Below are positions 8,947 to 17,236 of a DNA stretch of 64,000 nucleotides, piece by piece. The translations under genes were made by a program, and so were the position numbers. Under the pieces are notes generated by a model that worked only from the letters and a program-made list of their open reading frames with translations, ran no database searches and was not told the origin of the DNA. The DNA is from Psychrobacillus faecigallinarum (GTDB lineage: Bacteria > Bacillota > Bacilli > Bacillales_A > Planococcaceae): the NCBI RefSeq assembly GCF_014836595.1, contig NZ_JACSQO010000001.1:806001-870000 (forward strand), written 5' to 3'. How positions within the stretch are numbered: the first letter of the stretch is position 1; each line of letters starts with the position of its first letter.

Positions 8947-9657
8947 TTATTTCACATCCCTTCTCATAAAGTCGAGCATTCCAACGATATACAATACAAT
9001 ACCTACTCCAATCCCAAGCAGCACATTGATCAACGGCTCATCCCATTCGTTCATTAAAGATGGCCACTTCCATATCATCCAATCAGGTAAAACAAAAGCG
9101 GAAAAGGCAAAAATCACACCTAAGACCCCGGTCGTAATCGGAATCCCTTGGTTTTGGCTCACGGATGCAATCCAGAGTTGCAACGCAAGTATTGGCAAGG
9201 CTGCAAAATAAGGATAGAAGCTATATTTCAATAACTCCAAGTAAGGAATATCATTTCCTAAATTTAGTAAAACTCCATAACAAAGTGAAAATACTAATAG
9301 TAAAAGAGAAGACACAAATAGTAAGCTTGCAAGTACAGTAAATTTCGATAAATACACACCCATTTTGGAAACAGGCAACGAAATCAGTTGCTTCCAAGCA
9401 TTTGTTTCATTTTCTATACTCGCTATAAAAGAAGTTAATATGGCAATTCCTAATACAAGTGCAAGAGGGGTAAAAGAATGTACATTCATAAAATAATATC
9501 CCCAATCATCCTCACTCTGCTGTAATAAGTAATCTTTTCTGACTCCATAGTTAACCATCTGCAAGGCAATAACTCCGAAAGGGCCTAAAAACGCTAGAAA
9601 CCATAATCCTTTACGTTTTATTTTCAAAAAATCCGCCAGTAAAAGTTTCCCAATCAT
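8947..9657 (-). CDS. ABC-2 type permease, first subunit
   Basis: This 236-residue protein has about six membrane helices and carries the NAWKQLISLPVSK motif seen in this transporter class. Its start overlaps the ATPase stop by four bases (ATGA), typical of coupled subunits. The lantibiotic immunity (LanFEG) and bacitracin (BcrAB) families have this layout. The substrate cannot be read from the sequence. Confidence 0.87.
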   Translation of the reverse strand: MIGKLLLADFLKIKRKGLWFLAFLGPFGVIALQMVNYGVRKDYLLQQSEDDWGYYFMNVHSFTPLALVLGIAILTSFIASIENETNAWKQLISLPVSKMGVYLSKFTVLASLLFVSSLLLLVFSLCYGVLLNLGNDIPYLELLKYSFYPYFAALPILALQLWIASVSQNQGIPITTGVLGVIFAFSAFVLPDWMIWKWPSLMNEWDEPLINVLLGIGVGIVLYIVGMLDFMRRDVK

Positions 9658-10565
9658 ACTACCTTCTCCTCTGTAGTCATTTGAAGGAAAGTATCTTCCA
9701 GTGATCTTTTTTCCTCTTCTACACGGTAAATTGAATAGCCCCCTTGAACGAGCGTAAAGACTGCTTTTGCCACTCCTTCATTTGAATGTTCCGACAATAA
9801 AATGATGCCATCCTGCCACTCAGCTTTTATTCCATTTCCTAATAATGAGCGCCACGCTTGCTCACTATCACTAACCTTTAATAGAATCTTCTGCTGTGCG
9901 TACTTGCGCAAAGCTTCGATGGAATCCTGGTAAATCATTTTTCCTTTCGTAACTATTCCGACTGTTGTCGCCATTTGATCGATTTCCGATAATAAGTGAC
10001 TGGAGATCAAGATGGTCATACCTGTTTCGGCGGGTAACTGTTTAATTAGATTACGAATCTCAATAATGCCGGATGGGTCTAGCCCGTTGGTCGGCTCATC
10101 TAAGATTAGTAACTCCGGATTGTTTAATAGGGAAGCTGCAATCCCTAATCGTTGTTTCATTCCTAGTGAAAATCCTTTTACCTTTTTATTCGCTACTTCG
10201 GATAACCGAACAATTTCTAACACCTCGTGAATTCTTGTTTTTGGAACACCTAAAATCTTTCTTAATGCCTCTAAATTTTCATAAGCAGTTAAATGGGGAT
10301 AGTAGGATGGATTCTCTACTAGGGAGCCCACTCTTTTTAAAATGTCTATTCTTTCTCTTTTTAAATCCTTTTCAAAGATTTGAATCGTACCGGATGTTGA
10401 TTTCATCAAACCTAAAAGCATTCGGATGGTTGTTGTCTTTCCTGCTCCATTAGGTCCTAAAAATCCGTATATTTCTCCTTTACGTATTTTCATATCCAAT
10501 CCTACTACGGCATTTTCCTTACCAAAACGTTTGGATAAATTGTTTGTATGCACTACATATTCCAT
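9654..10565 (-). CDS. ABC transporter ATPase (BcrA/LanF type)
   Basis: The 303-residue ATPase has Walker A GPNGAGKTT, signature SLGMKQRLGIA, Walker B ILILDEPTNGLDP-like sequence and the switch His (SSHLLSE), plus the extra ~80-residue C-terminal domain of this subfamily. The ATG at 10565 is preferred over GTG at 10574 because GAGGTGAG then sits 5 bases upstream. It energises the two permeases that follow and lies downstream of a matching two-component system, from which it is separated by a terminator, so it has its own promoter. Confidence 0.92.
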   Translation of the reverse strand: MEYVVHTNNLSKRFGKENAVVGLDMKIRKGEIYGFLGPNGAGKTTTIRMLLGLMKSTSGTIQIFEKDLKRERIDILKRVGSLVENPSYYPHLTAYENLEALRKILGVPKTRIHEVLEIVRLSEVANKKVKGFSLGMKQRLGIAASLLNNPELLILDEPTNGLDPSGIIEIRNLIKQLPAETGMTILISSHLLSEIDQMATTVGIVTKGKMIYQDSIEALRKYAQQKILLKVSDSEQAWRSLLGNGIKAEWQDGIILLSEHSNEGVAKAVFTLVQGGYSIYRVEEEKRSLEDTFLQMTTEEKVV

Positions 10566-10582
10566 TTCCCTCACCTCATTTT

Positions 10583-10597
10583 CTATCTTAGAGATAG
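10583..10597. promoter_or_regulatory. Palindrome in the leader of the ABC cassette
   Basis: CTATCTTAGAGATAG is a perfect 6-3-6 inverted repeat just upstream of the ribosome site. On the minus strand a possible promoter (TTGCCC, 17 bases, TTCTAT) lies immediately upstream. It could be an operator or a small RNA hairpin. A direct role for the neighbouring response regulator is only inference. Confidence 0.35.
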
Positions 10598-10635
10598 AAT
10601 ATTAAAACTAGGTAAGGGGCAAGTTTAAATTTTGT

Positions 10636-10677
10636 TTAAAAAAAGTGTATTTGAAAGGATGCCCCTTCAAATACACC
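10636..10677 (-). terminator. Terminator of the two-component system
   Basis: GTGTATTTGAA (10645-10655) pairs with TTCAAATACAC (10666-10676). On the minus strand seven T follow. It sits 2 bases beyond the kinase stop and separates the kinase from the ABC genes. Confidence 0.9.
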
Positions 10678-10678
10678 A

Positions 10679-12046
10679 TTATTTGTATTTCTTTAATTTA
10701 ATGGTTGTTCCCGCTTCACTTGACTCAATATCCCAATCTAGCTTCATACCCTTTACCATCATATCAACAATAGACAAGCCTATTCCTGCACCTGCTTCAT
10801 CGGATTCATTTTTCATCCCGTTTCCTTTGTCTGAAATTACAATAGCATCGTATAGATTTGTAGATTCGGTTTTAACACAAATATATCCTCCGCTTTTTGC
10901 ATGGCGAAGCACGTTTTGCAATAAATTATCTATTATACTTCCTAACCAAATAGGGTCGATTTTCCACTTATTTTGTTCGAACGGAGTCAAATTGACTTCA
11001 AATTTAAACTCTTCCTTTTCAAAGACAGGGTACCATAAAGCTAAACATTCACGTACATAACGAATAACATCAATATCCTTTGTTTCAAATTTATATTTAC
11101 TAGCCATTAGTAACGTGTATGACATCAAGTTTTCAATCAGTCTGTCAATATTTACAACAGAGGCTTCCAAGGATTCTATCGCTTTTTGACCTTCCTCCGA
11201 TAAATCTTCTTTAGCAATGGAATAAGTTTGAGCCCTTACCTTTGTTAAAGGTGTACGAAGATCATGAGAAAGATTAGCGATTAGCTCTCGACGTAGCTGT
11301 TCCTCTTTCTGCTCGCTCTGTTTGCTTTCCCTTAGCTCAAATACCATTTGATTGAACGTTTTTTCAAGCTGTCCAATTTCGTCCTTCTTTTTCACCGTAA
11401 TCTCAATCGGTAGCCCGTCCACATCCCGTATTTCCATTGCCTCTTGCAATTGCAATAACCGTTTTCTAATACTCCTAAAGAATAAAAAGGATACTAATAA
11501 AAACAGAAAAATAATAAAAATAACACCAGATACAAAAATAAGTCCATATTCATCATAAATATTTTTAAGAGGTGGATCAAACTCTGACCTAGGCATCTCC
11601 AGTACAATGAAACCATTCATTTCATCTTGTCCAACAAACGCAATAACTGTAAATGGGTCCCCTCCATAGTGCTGTTTTATAAATTTTGCTGTATATACTG
11701 CCGACCACTCGGCAGGCAACTGCTCCTTTACGTTCACTTGATTAGCGAGCGTCCCTTGACCATCCACCCAGAACATTGATGCTTTTGGATGTTGCTGCTT
11801 CCACTTAGTAAAATGCTCTTCTATTGTTTCAGAAGTCACAACTTGCATACCATTTGCTTCTTGATGCCATTTTTCCTCTACGTCACCTTCCTCTATAGTA
11901 TGGTTGTTTAAAGTGTCACCCTGCGTGTTACTAGAAACACCAAATACAAATAAAGCAATAATTAAATAGGAAACTTGAACAATAGACATTGCTAATAGAA
12001 TCAGAAACATATACTTCGCTAGTAAGGACCGGAAAAACCTCTTCAT
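10679..12046 (-). CDS. Sensor histidine kinase with extracytoplasmic loop
   Basis: This 455-residue kinase has membrane helix 1 at about 12-36, an extracellular sensor domain of about 130 residues, helix 2 at about 167-190, a HAMP linker, then HisKA with the phosphorylated His261 (NLSHDLRTP) and a HATPase domain with N box (NLLQNVLRHA), G1 (SDKGNGM) and G2 (GAGIGLS). It overlaps the response regulator by four bases. The large external domain distinguishes it from short intramembrane BceS-type sensors, so it may read its ligand directly. It is likely dedicated to the adjacent ABC/lipoprotein operon. Confidence 0.92.
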   Translation of the reverse strand: MKRFFRSLLAKYMFLILLAMSIVQVSYLIIALFVFGVSSNTQGDTLNNHTIEEGDVEEKWHQEANGMQVVTSETIEEHFTKWKQQHPKASMFWVDGQGTLANQVNVKEQLPAEWSAVYTAKFIKQHYGGDPFTVIAFVGQDEMNGFIVLEMPRSEFDPPLKNIYDEYGLIFVSGVIFIIFLFLLVSFLFFRSIRKRLLQLQEAMEIRDVDGLPIEITVKKKDEIGQLEKTFNQMVFELRESKQSEQKEEQLRRELIANLSHDLRTPLTKVRAQTYSIAKEDLSEEGQKAIESLEASVVNIDRLIENLMSYTLLMASKYKFETKDIDVIRYVRECLALWYPVFEKEEFKFEVNLTPFEQNKWKIDPIWLGSIIDNLLQNVLRHAKSGGYICVKTESTNLYDAIVISDKGNGMKNESDEAGAGIGLSIVDMMVKGMKLDWDIESSEAGTTIKLKKYK

Positions 12047-12711
12047 ATTTTTACCCTATACCCAATTCCGCGAATGGTTTCAATAATTGATGGTTTTGCT
12101 GGGTCCCTTTCAATTCTCTCTCGTAAATAACGAATATGAACCATCAACGTCTTATCTCCTTCGATATAACGCTCTCCCCACACTCCCTCATACAGCTGTT
12201 CCTTTGTTAATATTTGATTCAAATGACGAACGAAGTACTGCAAAAGATGATATTGCTTGCCGGTTAATTGGATTTCCTCATCTTTTTCACCGTCTACTAT
12301 TCTCATGTCCTTTGTATAGATCATCAGATGCTGAAGCTTTAATATATCGTCATTCTTTTGGTATCTCCGTAGCAATACTTCTACACGAGCTGCAAGCTCA
12401 TCTGGATGAAACGGTTTTGTTAAATAATCATCTGCAAAATTTAGCCCCTCTATTTTATCCTCCACCGCAGTCCTCGCAGAGAGCATTAAAATAGGCAGGT
12501 CTCCCTTTTCCTTTTTAATACGCCTCCCAATTGAAAAGCCATCTAACCCTGGAATCATCACATCCAAAATTGCCATATCCACACTTGAAATATACTTTTC
12601 AGCATCCTGTCCAGATTTCAGCCATGTCACCTCATACCCTCTTTCTGTTAAATCCTTTCTCACCCAGTTTCCTATATCCACTTCATCTTCTATGTAAAGA
12701 ATGTGTACCAT
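12043..12711 (-). CDS. OmpR-family response regulator
   Basis: This 222-residue regulator has a receiver domain with acidic pocket (EDE), phosphorylated Asp50 (ILDVMIPGLDG) and conserved Lys99 (TKPF), and a C-terminal winged helix ending RGIGYRV. The beta5 approach reads GLNFADDYLTKPF, one residue shorter than the usual GLxxGADDYxxKPF, a small oddity that may still fold. AGGAGG precedes the ATG by 6 bases. A terminator-like hairpin about 95 bases upstream insulates its promoter from the repeat array beyond. Confidence 0.93.
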   Translation of the reverse strand: MVHILYIEDEVDIGNWVRKDLTERGYEVTWLKSGQDAEKYISSVDMAILDVMIPGLDGFSIGRRIKKEKGDLPILMLSARTAVEDKIEGLNFADDYLTKPFHPDELAARVEVLLRRYQKNDDILKLQHLMIYTKDMRIVDGEKDEEIQLTGKQYHLLQYFVRHLNQILTKEQLYEGVWGERYIEGDKTLMVHIRYLRERIERDPAKPSIIETIRGIGYRVKI

Positions 12712-12805
12712 GTTTGTCCTCCTGTTATTGGGATTGTGATTTGTTAGCTGAATCGCTACATGCTTCTAAGAAATTAGAGTCGTTTAAGACCATACCCTTT
12801 CAAAA

Positions 12806-12839
12806 AAAACTCTCTACCTCAGTTAAGGCAGAGAGTTTT
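12806..12839 (-). terminator. Terminator-like hairpin A, copy 1
   Basis: AAAACTCTCT pairs with AGAGAGTTTT; on the minus strand eight T follow. Its left arm continues ACCT, identical to hairpin A copy 2 at 13971. The two copies bracket the phased array. Confidence 0.7.
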
Positions 12840-12939
12840 GTTCCAACCTTGTATAGTTAACTGGTGTTCCATGAAATATCTCTCTCGCAATTCAAATGGC
12901 TAAAAGACTCCAATAGCTCGCTAAATATATAGAGCGGTC

Positions 12940-13411
12940 GAGGGATTGTCATAAATCTTGCTCGCGGAGTGGAGCAGGATGGCGATTGTCGTAAAGTAAT
13001 GCTGGATTGTAGTAAACTAGCGACCTATTGTCGTAAACTAGCCCTGGATTGTCGTAAACTAGCCCTGGATTGTCGTAAATCTTGCTCGTGGAGTGGAGCA
13101 GGATGCCGATTGTCGTAAAGTACCGCTTGATTGTAGTAAACTAGCGACCTATTGTCGTAAACTGAGCCGGGATTGTCGTAAATCTTGCTCGTAGAGTGGA
13201 GCAGGATGCCGATTGTCGTAAAGTAACGCTGGATTGTAGTAAACTAGCGACCTATTGTCGTAAACTGAGCCGGGATTGTCGTAAATCTTGCTCGCGGAGT
13301 GGAGCAGGATGCCGATTGTCGTAAAGTAACGCTTGATTGTAGTAAAGTAGCGACCTATTGTCGTAAACTAGGCTTGGATTGTCGTAAACTAGCCCGGGAT
13401 TGTCGTAACCA
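12940..13411 (+). repeat. Phased array 1: 19 directional GTCGTAAA-type motifs at 21-bp steps
   Basis: The core GTCGTAAA (variants GTCATAAA and GTAGTAAA, last copy GTCGTAAC), nearly always preceded by TT, starts at 12948, 12988, 13009, 13030, 13051, 13072, 13112, 13133, 13154, 13175, 13215, 13236, 13257, 13278, 13318, 13339, 13360, 13381 and 13402. Steps are exactly 21 bp, except four 40-bp steps that contain the same GC-rich filler (TCTTGCTCG...GTGGAGCAGGATG). All copies have the same orientation. The filler positions give super-units of 124, 103 and 103 bp. No ORF spans it. Confidence 0.9.
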
Positions 13412-13593
13412 GCCCACAGGTTATCGTGAAAGCCAGTTATACGGCACAGTCTTTTTTAGCACTTGCAATGGTCACTAAGATTTAGAAACTCATTTCAAAA
13501 TTCCAACAATGCAGACATTATATCATGAATGATTCTAAGACAATACAAATAATCCTATTATTGTATTTAATAGAATGCATATTCCTATAATAG

Positions 13594-13848
13594 TTTTTTC
13601 TAAGATTAATAATTAAACAAACACCGAAACCAGCTAGAGCGTTTGGATGGGGTTCAGCTTTCAATGATGTGTCGTTCCACAAGTACTTTTTAGGGTTGCA
13701 GGAAAAATAAGTGACAAATACACTTTTAGCTTTAGATAAAAATAGCTTAAACAAGATTAATACTGCATTTGTTGCTCCAAAGGTTATAGCCGGTGGCAGG
13801 ATGGTTCATGTGGGGCAGTTAATAAATAAGCAAGGCCATATTAAGTAA
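13594..13848 (+). pseudogene. Possible coding remnant, two short in-line frames
   Basis: Two short frames follow one another. The first (13594-13710) has no start codon and ends KYFLGLQEK then TAA. The second begins GTG at 13711, immediately after that stop, and encodes 45 residues ending VHVGQLINKQGHIK. The amino-acid composition (Gly, Pro, aromatic, His) looks protein-like, but there is no ribosome site and no family match I can name. It may be the decayed 3' end of a lost gene; chance cannot be excluded. Confidence 0.25.
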
Positions 13849-13970
13849 ATAAAAATTTGATAACTACAATAAAGCAGCCAAAGTACCATCATCAATATCA
13901 TAACATGCATAAAACCAGGGCCTAACTATGGTCCTTTAATATTTTCTACACGCCCTTTACTCCAGTTATT

Positions 13971-14008
13971 AAAAAACTCTCTACCTAATTAAAGATAAAG
14001 AGTTTTTT
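13971..14008 (-). terminator. Hairpin A, copy 2: terminator of the acyl-CoA ligase operon
   Basis: AAAAAACTCT (13971-13980) pairs with AGAGTTTTTT (13999-14008). On the minus strand six T follow the stem. It lies 24 bases past the ligase stop and shares the arm AAAACTCTCTACCT with the hairpin at 12806. Confidence 0.85.
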
Positions 14009-14032
14009 ATCATACCCAGCTCTCTAATAAGG

Positions 14033-15634
14033 TTAAACTGTTTCCTTTTTTAACATTCGCCTCAATATTTTGCCAGAGCTTGTTTTTGGAAGTTCCTCTA
14101 TAAATTCTACTTCTCGTGGATATTTGTAGGCAGACATTCTTTCTTTTGCCCATTCAATAATTTCATTTTCTGTTGCGATTGATCCTTCTTCTAGGACAAC
14201 AAAGGCCTTGACTGACTCTCCTCTTATTGGATCGGGAATGCCAATTACTGCTACTTGGTTAATTTTTTCATGTTGTGAAAGCATTTTTTCTACTTCCTCT
14301 GGATATACACTGTAGCCGGAGCATTTTATCATTTCTTTTACTCTTCCAAGAAAATAGAGAAAACCGTCTTCATCAAACTTCCCAATATCACCTGTTACAA
14401 AGTAATCGTGGAAAAAAGATTTTTGTGTCTCCTCGTTTCTTCCTTTATAGCCTTTGAAGACACTTGGTCCCTTTACAAGAATCATTCCTTGTTCCCCAAT
14501 GGCCATTTCTAAATGATAATTTTCAAAATCTACCACTTTCACGTCAGTATCAAATGTAGGCTTTCCAACTGAGCCATATCGAATGTCACCTGGTGGAGTC
14601 ATCGTATTGCCAGTATGAGTTTCACTCATGCCATAAGCAAATTCCATTAGCGGCTTACCAGTTATAGATTTCCATTCATCTGATATCTCTTGAGACAATT
14701 GAACACCAAAGCTAGTTACTATATCTATTTTAAGTTTACTAAAATCAATATTTTGGATAGAAGGTTCTCTCATCATTTGTATGTTCATAGGGGTAGTCGT
14801 ATATAATACCGTAGCATTATATTGCTGGAATGCCTGGAGCATTCCCTTTGGATCGAAGCGTGTAAGCAGCACAACTGACGCTCCTACTTCCATTGCACTT
14901 AGTAGACCGACCAATTTCCCTGCTATATGAAAGATTGGCATAACACTAATATAGGTATCTTCTTTAGTGAATCCAAAGTTCTTGGCTACACAAGCTGCTT
15001 GGAATTCTGAGTTTTGAAATGTAAGCATTGCTCCCTTTGGAGAACCGGTAGTACCAGATGTATAAATGATCAGACTAACATCTTCTGCCATATTAATGTT
15101 TGTATTAATATCATTGCTGTACTGGTCATTTTGCAATATTGTCATCCAGTCATAGGTGTCCTCCCATCGGTTTTCGAGCACTTTTTCTGGAAATGCCGGG
15201 TAAGGGTTTTCTGGCAAATAATCCTTATAGTTTGTTACTATTTTACTTTCTACTTTCGTTTCACTCTCTATTTTTTGAAAAACTTCATATAAATCCGGAG
15301 TAGTAAATATAGCTTTGGCTTCCAAGTCATTAAGCTGATATTTTAGCTCCCACTCTTTGAACATGGGATTACATGGTCCTACTATTGCCCCTATTTTTTG
15401 AATAGCAAAAAAAGCAATCACGTACTGCGGACAATTTTGAAGGAAAAGAGCGACGGTATCCCCTTTTTGAATACCCTTGTCAGTCAGAAAGCTTGCTACA
15501 CGTTTAATCGAACCCCAGAGTTCCCCATATGATATTTGCCTTCCATAAAAGTTAATCGCTGTTTTCTCAGGAGTTGTTTGAGCATGCTGTTCAATATACG
15601 AATGGATTGGCTTATTTTGTAGAGCTAAATGCAT
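14033..15634 (-). CDS. AMP-dependent acyl-CoA synthetase/ligase
   Basis: The 533-residue enzyme activates a carboxylic acid to its CoA thioester through an acyl-AMP. It shows the P-loop-like motif YTSGTTGSPKG (191-201), the YGMSETH adenylate motif (about 339), the hinge region around GRVKEMIKCSGYSVYP and the catalytic C-terminal lysine in PKTSSGK. GAGGG precedes the ATG by 5-6 bases. It is last in the catabolic operon and feeds the beta-oxidation-like enzymes encoded upstream. Chain length is not deducible; medium-chain or branched substrates are plausible. Confidence 0.92.
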   Translation of the reverse strand: MHLALQNKPIHSYIEQHAQTTPEKTAINFYGRQISYGELWGSIKRVASFLTDKGIQKGDTVALFLQNCPQYVIAFFAIQKIGAIVGPCNPMFKEWELKYQLNDLEAKAIFTTPDLYEVFQKIESETKVESKIVTNYKDYLPENPYPAFPEKVLENRWEDTYDWMTILQNDQYSNDINTNINMAEDVSLIIYTSGTTGSPKGAMLTFQNSEFQAACVAKNFGFTKEDTYISVMPIFHIAGKLVGLLSAMEVGASVVLLTRFDPKGMLQAFQQYNATVLYTTTPMNIQMMREPSIQNIDFSKLKIDIVTSFGVQLSQEISDEWKSITGKPLMEFAYGMSETHTGNTMTPPGDIRYGSVGKPTFDTDVKVVDFENYHLEMAIGEQGMILVKGPSVFKGYKGRNEETQKSFFHDYFVTGDIGKFDEDGFLYFLGRVKEMIKCSGYSVYPEEVEKMLSQHEKINQVAVIGIPDPIRGESVKAFVVLEEGSIATENEIIEWAKERMSAYKYPREVEFIEELPKTSSGKILRRMLKKETV

Positions 15635-15643
15635 AATAATCCC

Positions 15644-16423
15644 TCACTTTCCTTTAAAATTTGAAGAACGTTTTTCAATAAAGGCCTGCTTGCCCTCTGC
15701 ATAATCGACTGTATAATAAGAGGCTAGTGTTGAATAAGTCTGTACTTGGAATGCATTTTCTATCGTCATCCCATCGCTATTGTGCATTGCCTTTTTCATT
15801 AGGCCAATTGCTCTTGTAGCACTACTAGTTAAATGAATTGCCAAGTCCTCAACCACTTCCTCCAGTTTATCTTGTTCCACTTGCTTATACAGTAGTCCCC
15901 ACTCACTTGCCTCATTTGTTCCGAACATTTCTCCTAAAAAGAGATAACGTGCAGCTCGATGATATCCTATACGTTTTTGCAAAAGATATGTACCTGCAGA
16001 TATCCCTCTTAAAACGAAAGGCAGTCCAAACTTAGTCTCATTCGAAGCAATGATAAAGTCTGCTGCCAACGCAATTTCAAAACCGGCTCCTAATGCGTAT
16101 TTATGTGCCTTCACTATAATCGGCTTCTCTAAGTTTTTCATAGCTAAAACTACTGCAGGATATCCATCCGAGTACTCTGTTAATTTGTCCGTAGGATTTG
16201 GATTTTTTTCTGTTCCCATATCAACTAGGTCATCCCCTGCACAAAATGCCTTTCCCAACCCCTCTATTATAATGACACGCACTTCATCATCTTTTTTAGT
16301 TTGATTTAGATAATGAATAAGATCTGCAACCATATCATTATCTAATGCATTCAAGGCTTCCGGGCGATTAAGTGTAATTCTCGCAATATTATTTTCCACT
16401 TTATATATAACTTTCGTTCCCAT
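15644..16423 (-). CDS. Crotonase-superfamily protein lacking both hydratase glutamates
   Basis: The 259-residue protein has the crotonase fold, with the CoA-binding AFCAGDDL segment and an oxyanion-hole stretch HKYALGAGFEIALAADF. However, where enoyl-CoA hydratases have LPE it reads GLPFVLRG, and the second catalytic Glu position aligns with Arg in AARYLFLG. It therefore probably is not a normal hydratase; isomerase, hydrolase or decarboxylase chemistry is possible. The other crotonase in this regulon (21011) keeps both glutamates. It sits 9 bases from the ligase gene, with AAAGGAGGG before its ATG. Confidence 0.85.
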   Translation of the reverse strand: MGTKVIYKVENNIARITLNRPEALNALDNDMVADLIHYLNQTKKDDEVRVIIIEGLGKAFCAGDDLVDMGTEKNPNPTDKLTEYSDGYPAVVLAMKNLEKPIIVKAHKYALGAGFEIALAADFIIASNETKFGLPFVLRGISAGTYLLQKRIGYHRAARYLFLGEMFGTNEASEWGLLYKQVEQDKLEEVVEDLAIHLTSSATRAIGLMKKAMHNSDGMTIENAFQVQTYSTLASYYTVDYAEGKQAFIEKRSSNFKGK

Positions 16424-16440
16424 TTGATCCCTCCTTTAAT

Positions 16441-16839
16441 CTATTGTTCAATATACAAATGCCTCTCCAGTTCTTCTCTTATATGATCGGGGATAATCTC
16501 ACTTTTGTTCTCTTGGACATTATAGTTAACGTATATCGTATTTGCTTGAACAGTTAGCTTATTTCCTTGCCATATTTCTTCATATAGTTCTAGACTAGTG
16601 TTGCCGATGCGTTTTACCCAGCATTTTATTTCTACGCTAGTACCAAAGTAGATTTGTGCCTTGTACTCTACAGTTGTTTTTAGGATAATCATTTTCCAAT
16701 TACTAAAGCTAAGGTCTGGCATGAACAAAGAGAAAAGTTTGTTTCTACCACCTTCAAGCCAGACAGGTACTGTGGTGTTATTAATATGCCCTACGCCATC
16801 CGTTTCAGAAACTCGTGGTTCTACAATTGTTTGATACAT
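16441..16839 (-). CDS. Acyl-CoA thioesterase, 4HBT hotdog family
   Basis: This 132-residue single hotdog domain begins with the pattern of 4-hydroxybenzoyl-CoA-type thioesterases: RVSETDGVGHINNTTVPVWLEGGR, with the usual Asp/Gly-His-Asn active-site segment. Homologues hydrolyse acyl-CoA and commonly accompany acyl-CoA ligases and crotonases to release stalled intermediates. The length is typical. The gene is closely spaced within the operon on both sides. Confidence 0.85.
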   Translation of the reverse strand: MYQTIVEPRVSETDGVGHINNTTVPVWLEGGRNKLFSLFMPDLSFSNWKMIILKTTVEYKAQIYFGTSVEIKCWVKRIGNTSLELYEEIWQGNKLTVQANTIYVNYNVQENKSEIIPDHIREELERHLYIEQ

Positions 16840-16855
16840 TACAATATCTCCCTTC

Positions 16856-17236
16856 CTATAATTTACTGTTCAACATAATCGACCAGATTCCTTCTGCCAC
16901 TGGATGATCATCTGCAAGAACCTCGATATGAATATCATAGATACAACTTTTTTTAGTGAGGGTATTATTTTCACAAATTTGATAATCTACTGAGATAGTT
17001 TCTCCAACTTTTACGCCTTTTCTAAATCTCCAATTTTGTCCTACAACTGCTACTAGATAATCTTCCAAGTTGAATGTCCTGTTTAAAATTCCAATCGCGA
17101 CCATCACAAGCTGACGGTTGTCTATATAATATTTTAGATTTGATTTTTGCTCGTTTAGCATCATTTGAAAAAGTTCTACATCTGTTTTGTATATAGTTCG
17201 ATGAATAGGTGTTTTGACTTGATTAATAAAATTCAA
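16856..17236 (-). CDS. Small hotdog-fold protein, MaoC-like partner A
   Basis: The 126-residue product has a hotdog-like pattern: an N-terminal strand, a helix, then GVKVGETISVDYQICE and a final strand. I see no catalytic NPIH motif. It begins at TTG (17236), which overlaps the TGA of the preceding hotdog gene, so the two are translationally coupled. Pairs of small hotdog proteins form heteromeric MaoC-type enoyl-CoA hydratases in steroid and phenylacyl degradation. This subunit would be the non-catalytic half. The assignment rests on fold pattern and context. Confidence 0.6.
   Translation of the reverse strand: MNFINQVKTPIHRTIYKTDVELFQMMLNEQKSNLKYYIDNRQLVMVAIGILNRTFNLEDYLVAVVGQNWRFRKGVKVGETISVDYQICENNTLTKKSCIYDIHIEVLADDHPVAEGIWSIMLNSKL

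Larger units (their letters stand above)
12712..14032. other. Long gene-poor interval between acyl-CoA ligase and the response regulator
   Basis: This 1.3-kb gap holds hairpin A copy 1 (12806), the phased array (12940-13411), a stretch with no recognisable content (13440-13590), a possible gene remnant (13594-13848) and hairpin A copy 2 (13971). I see no intact gene. Confidence 0.6.

Noticed and set aside
12940..13411. CRISPR array
   Set aside because: The conserved unit is only about 10 bp with 11-bp intervals at a fixed 21-bp step, the intervals themselves recur, and no cas genes are present.
13518..13754. 78-codon minus-strand frame
   Set aside because: No ribosome site, no family pattern; if anything here is coding it is the plus-strand remnant.
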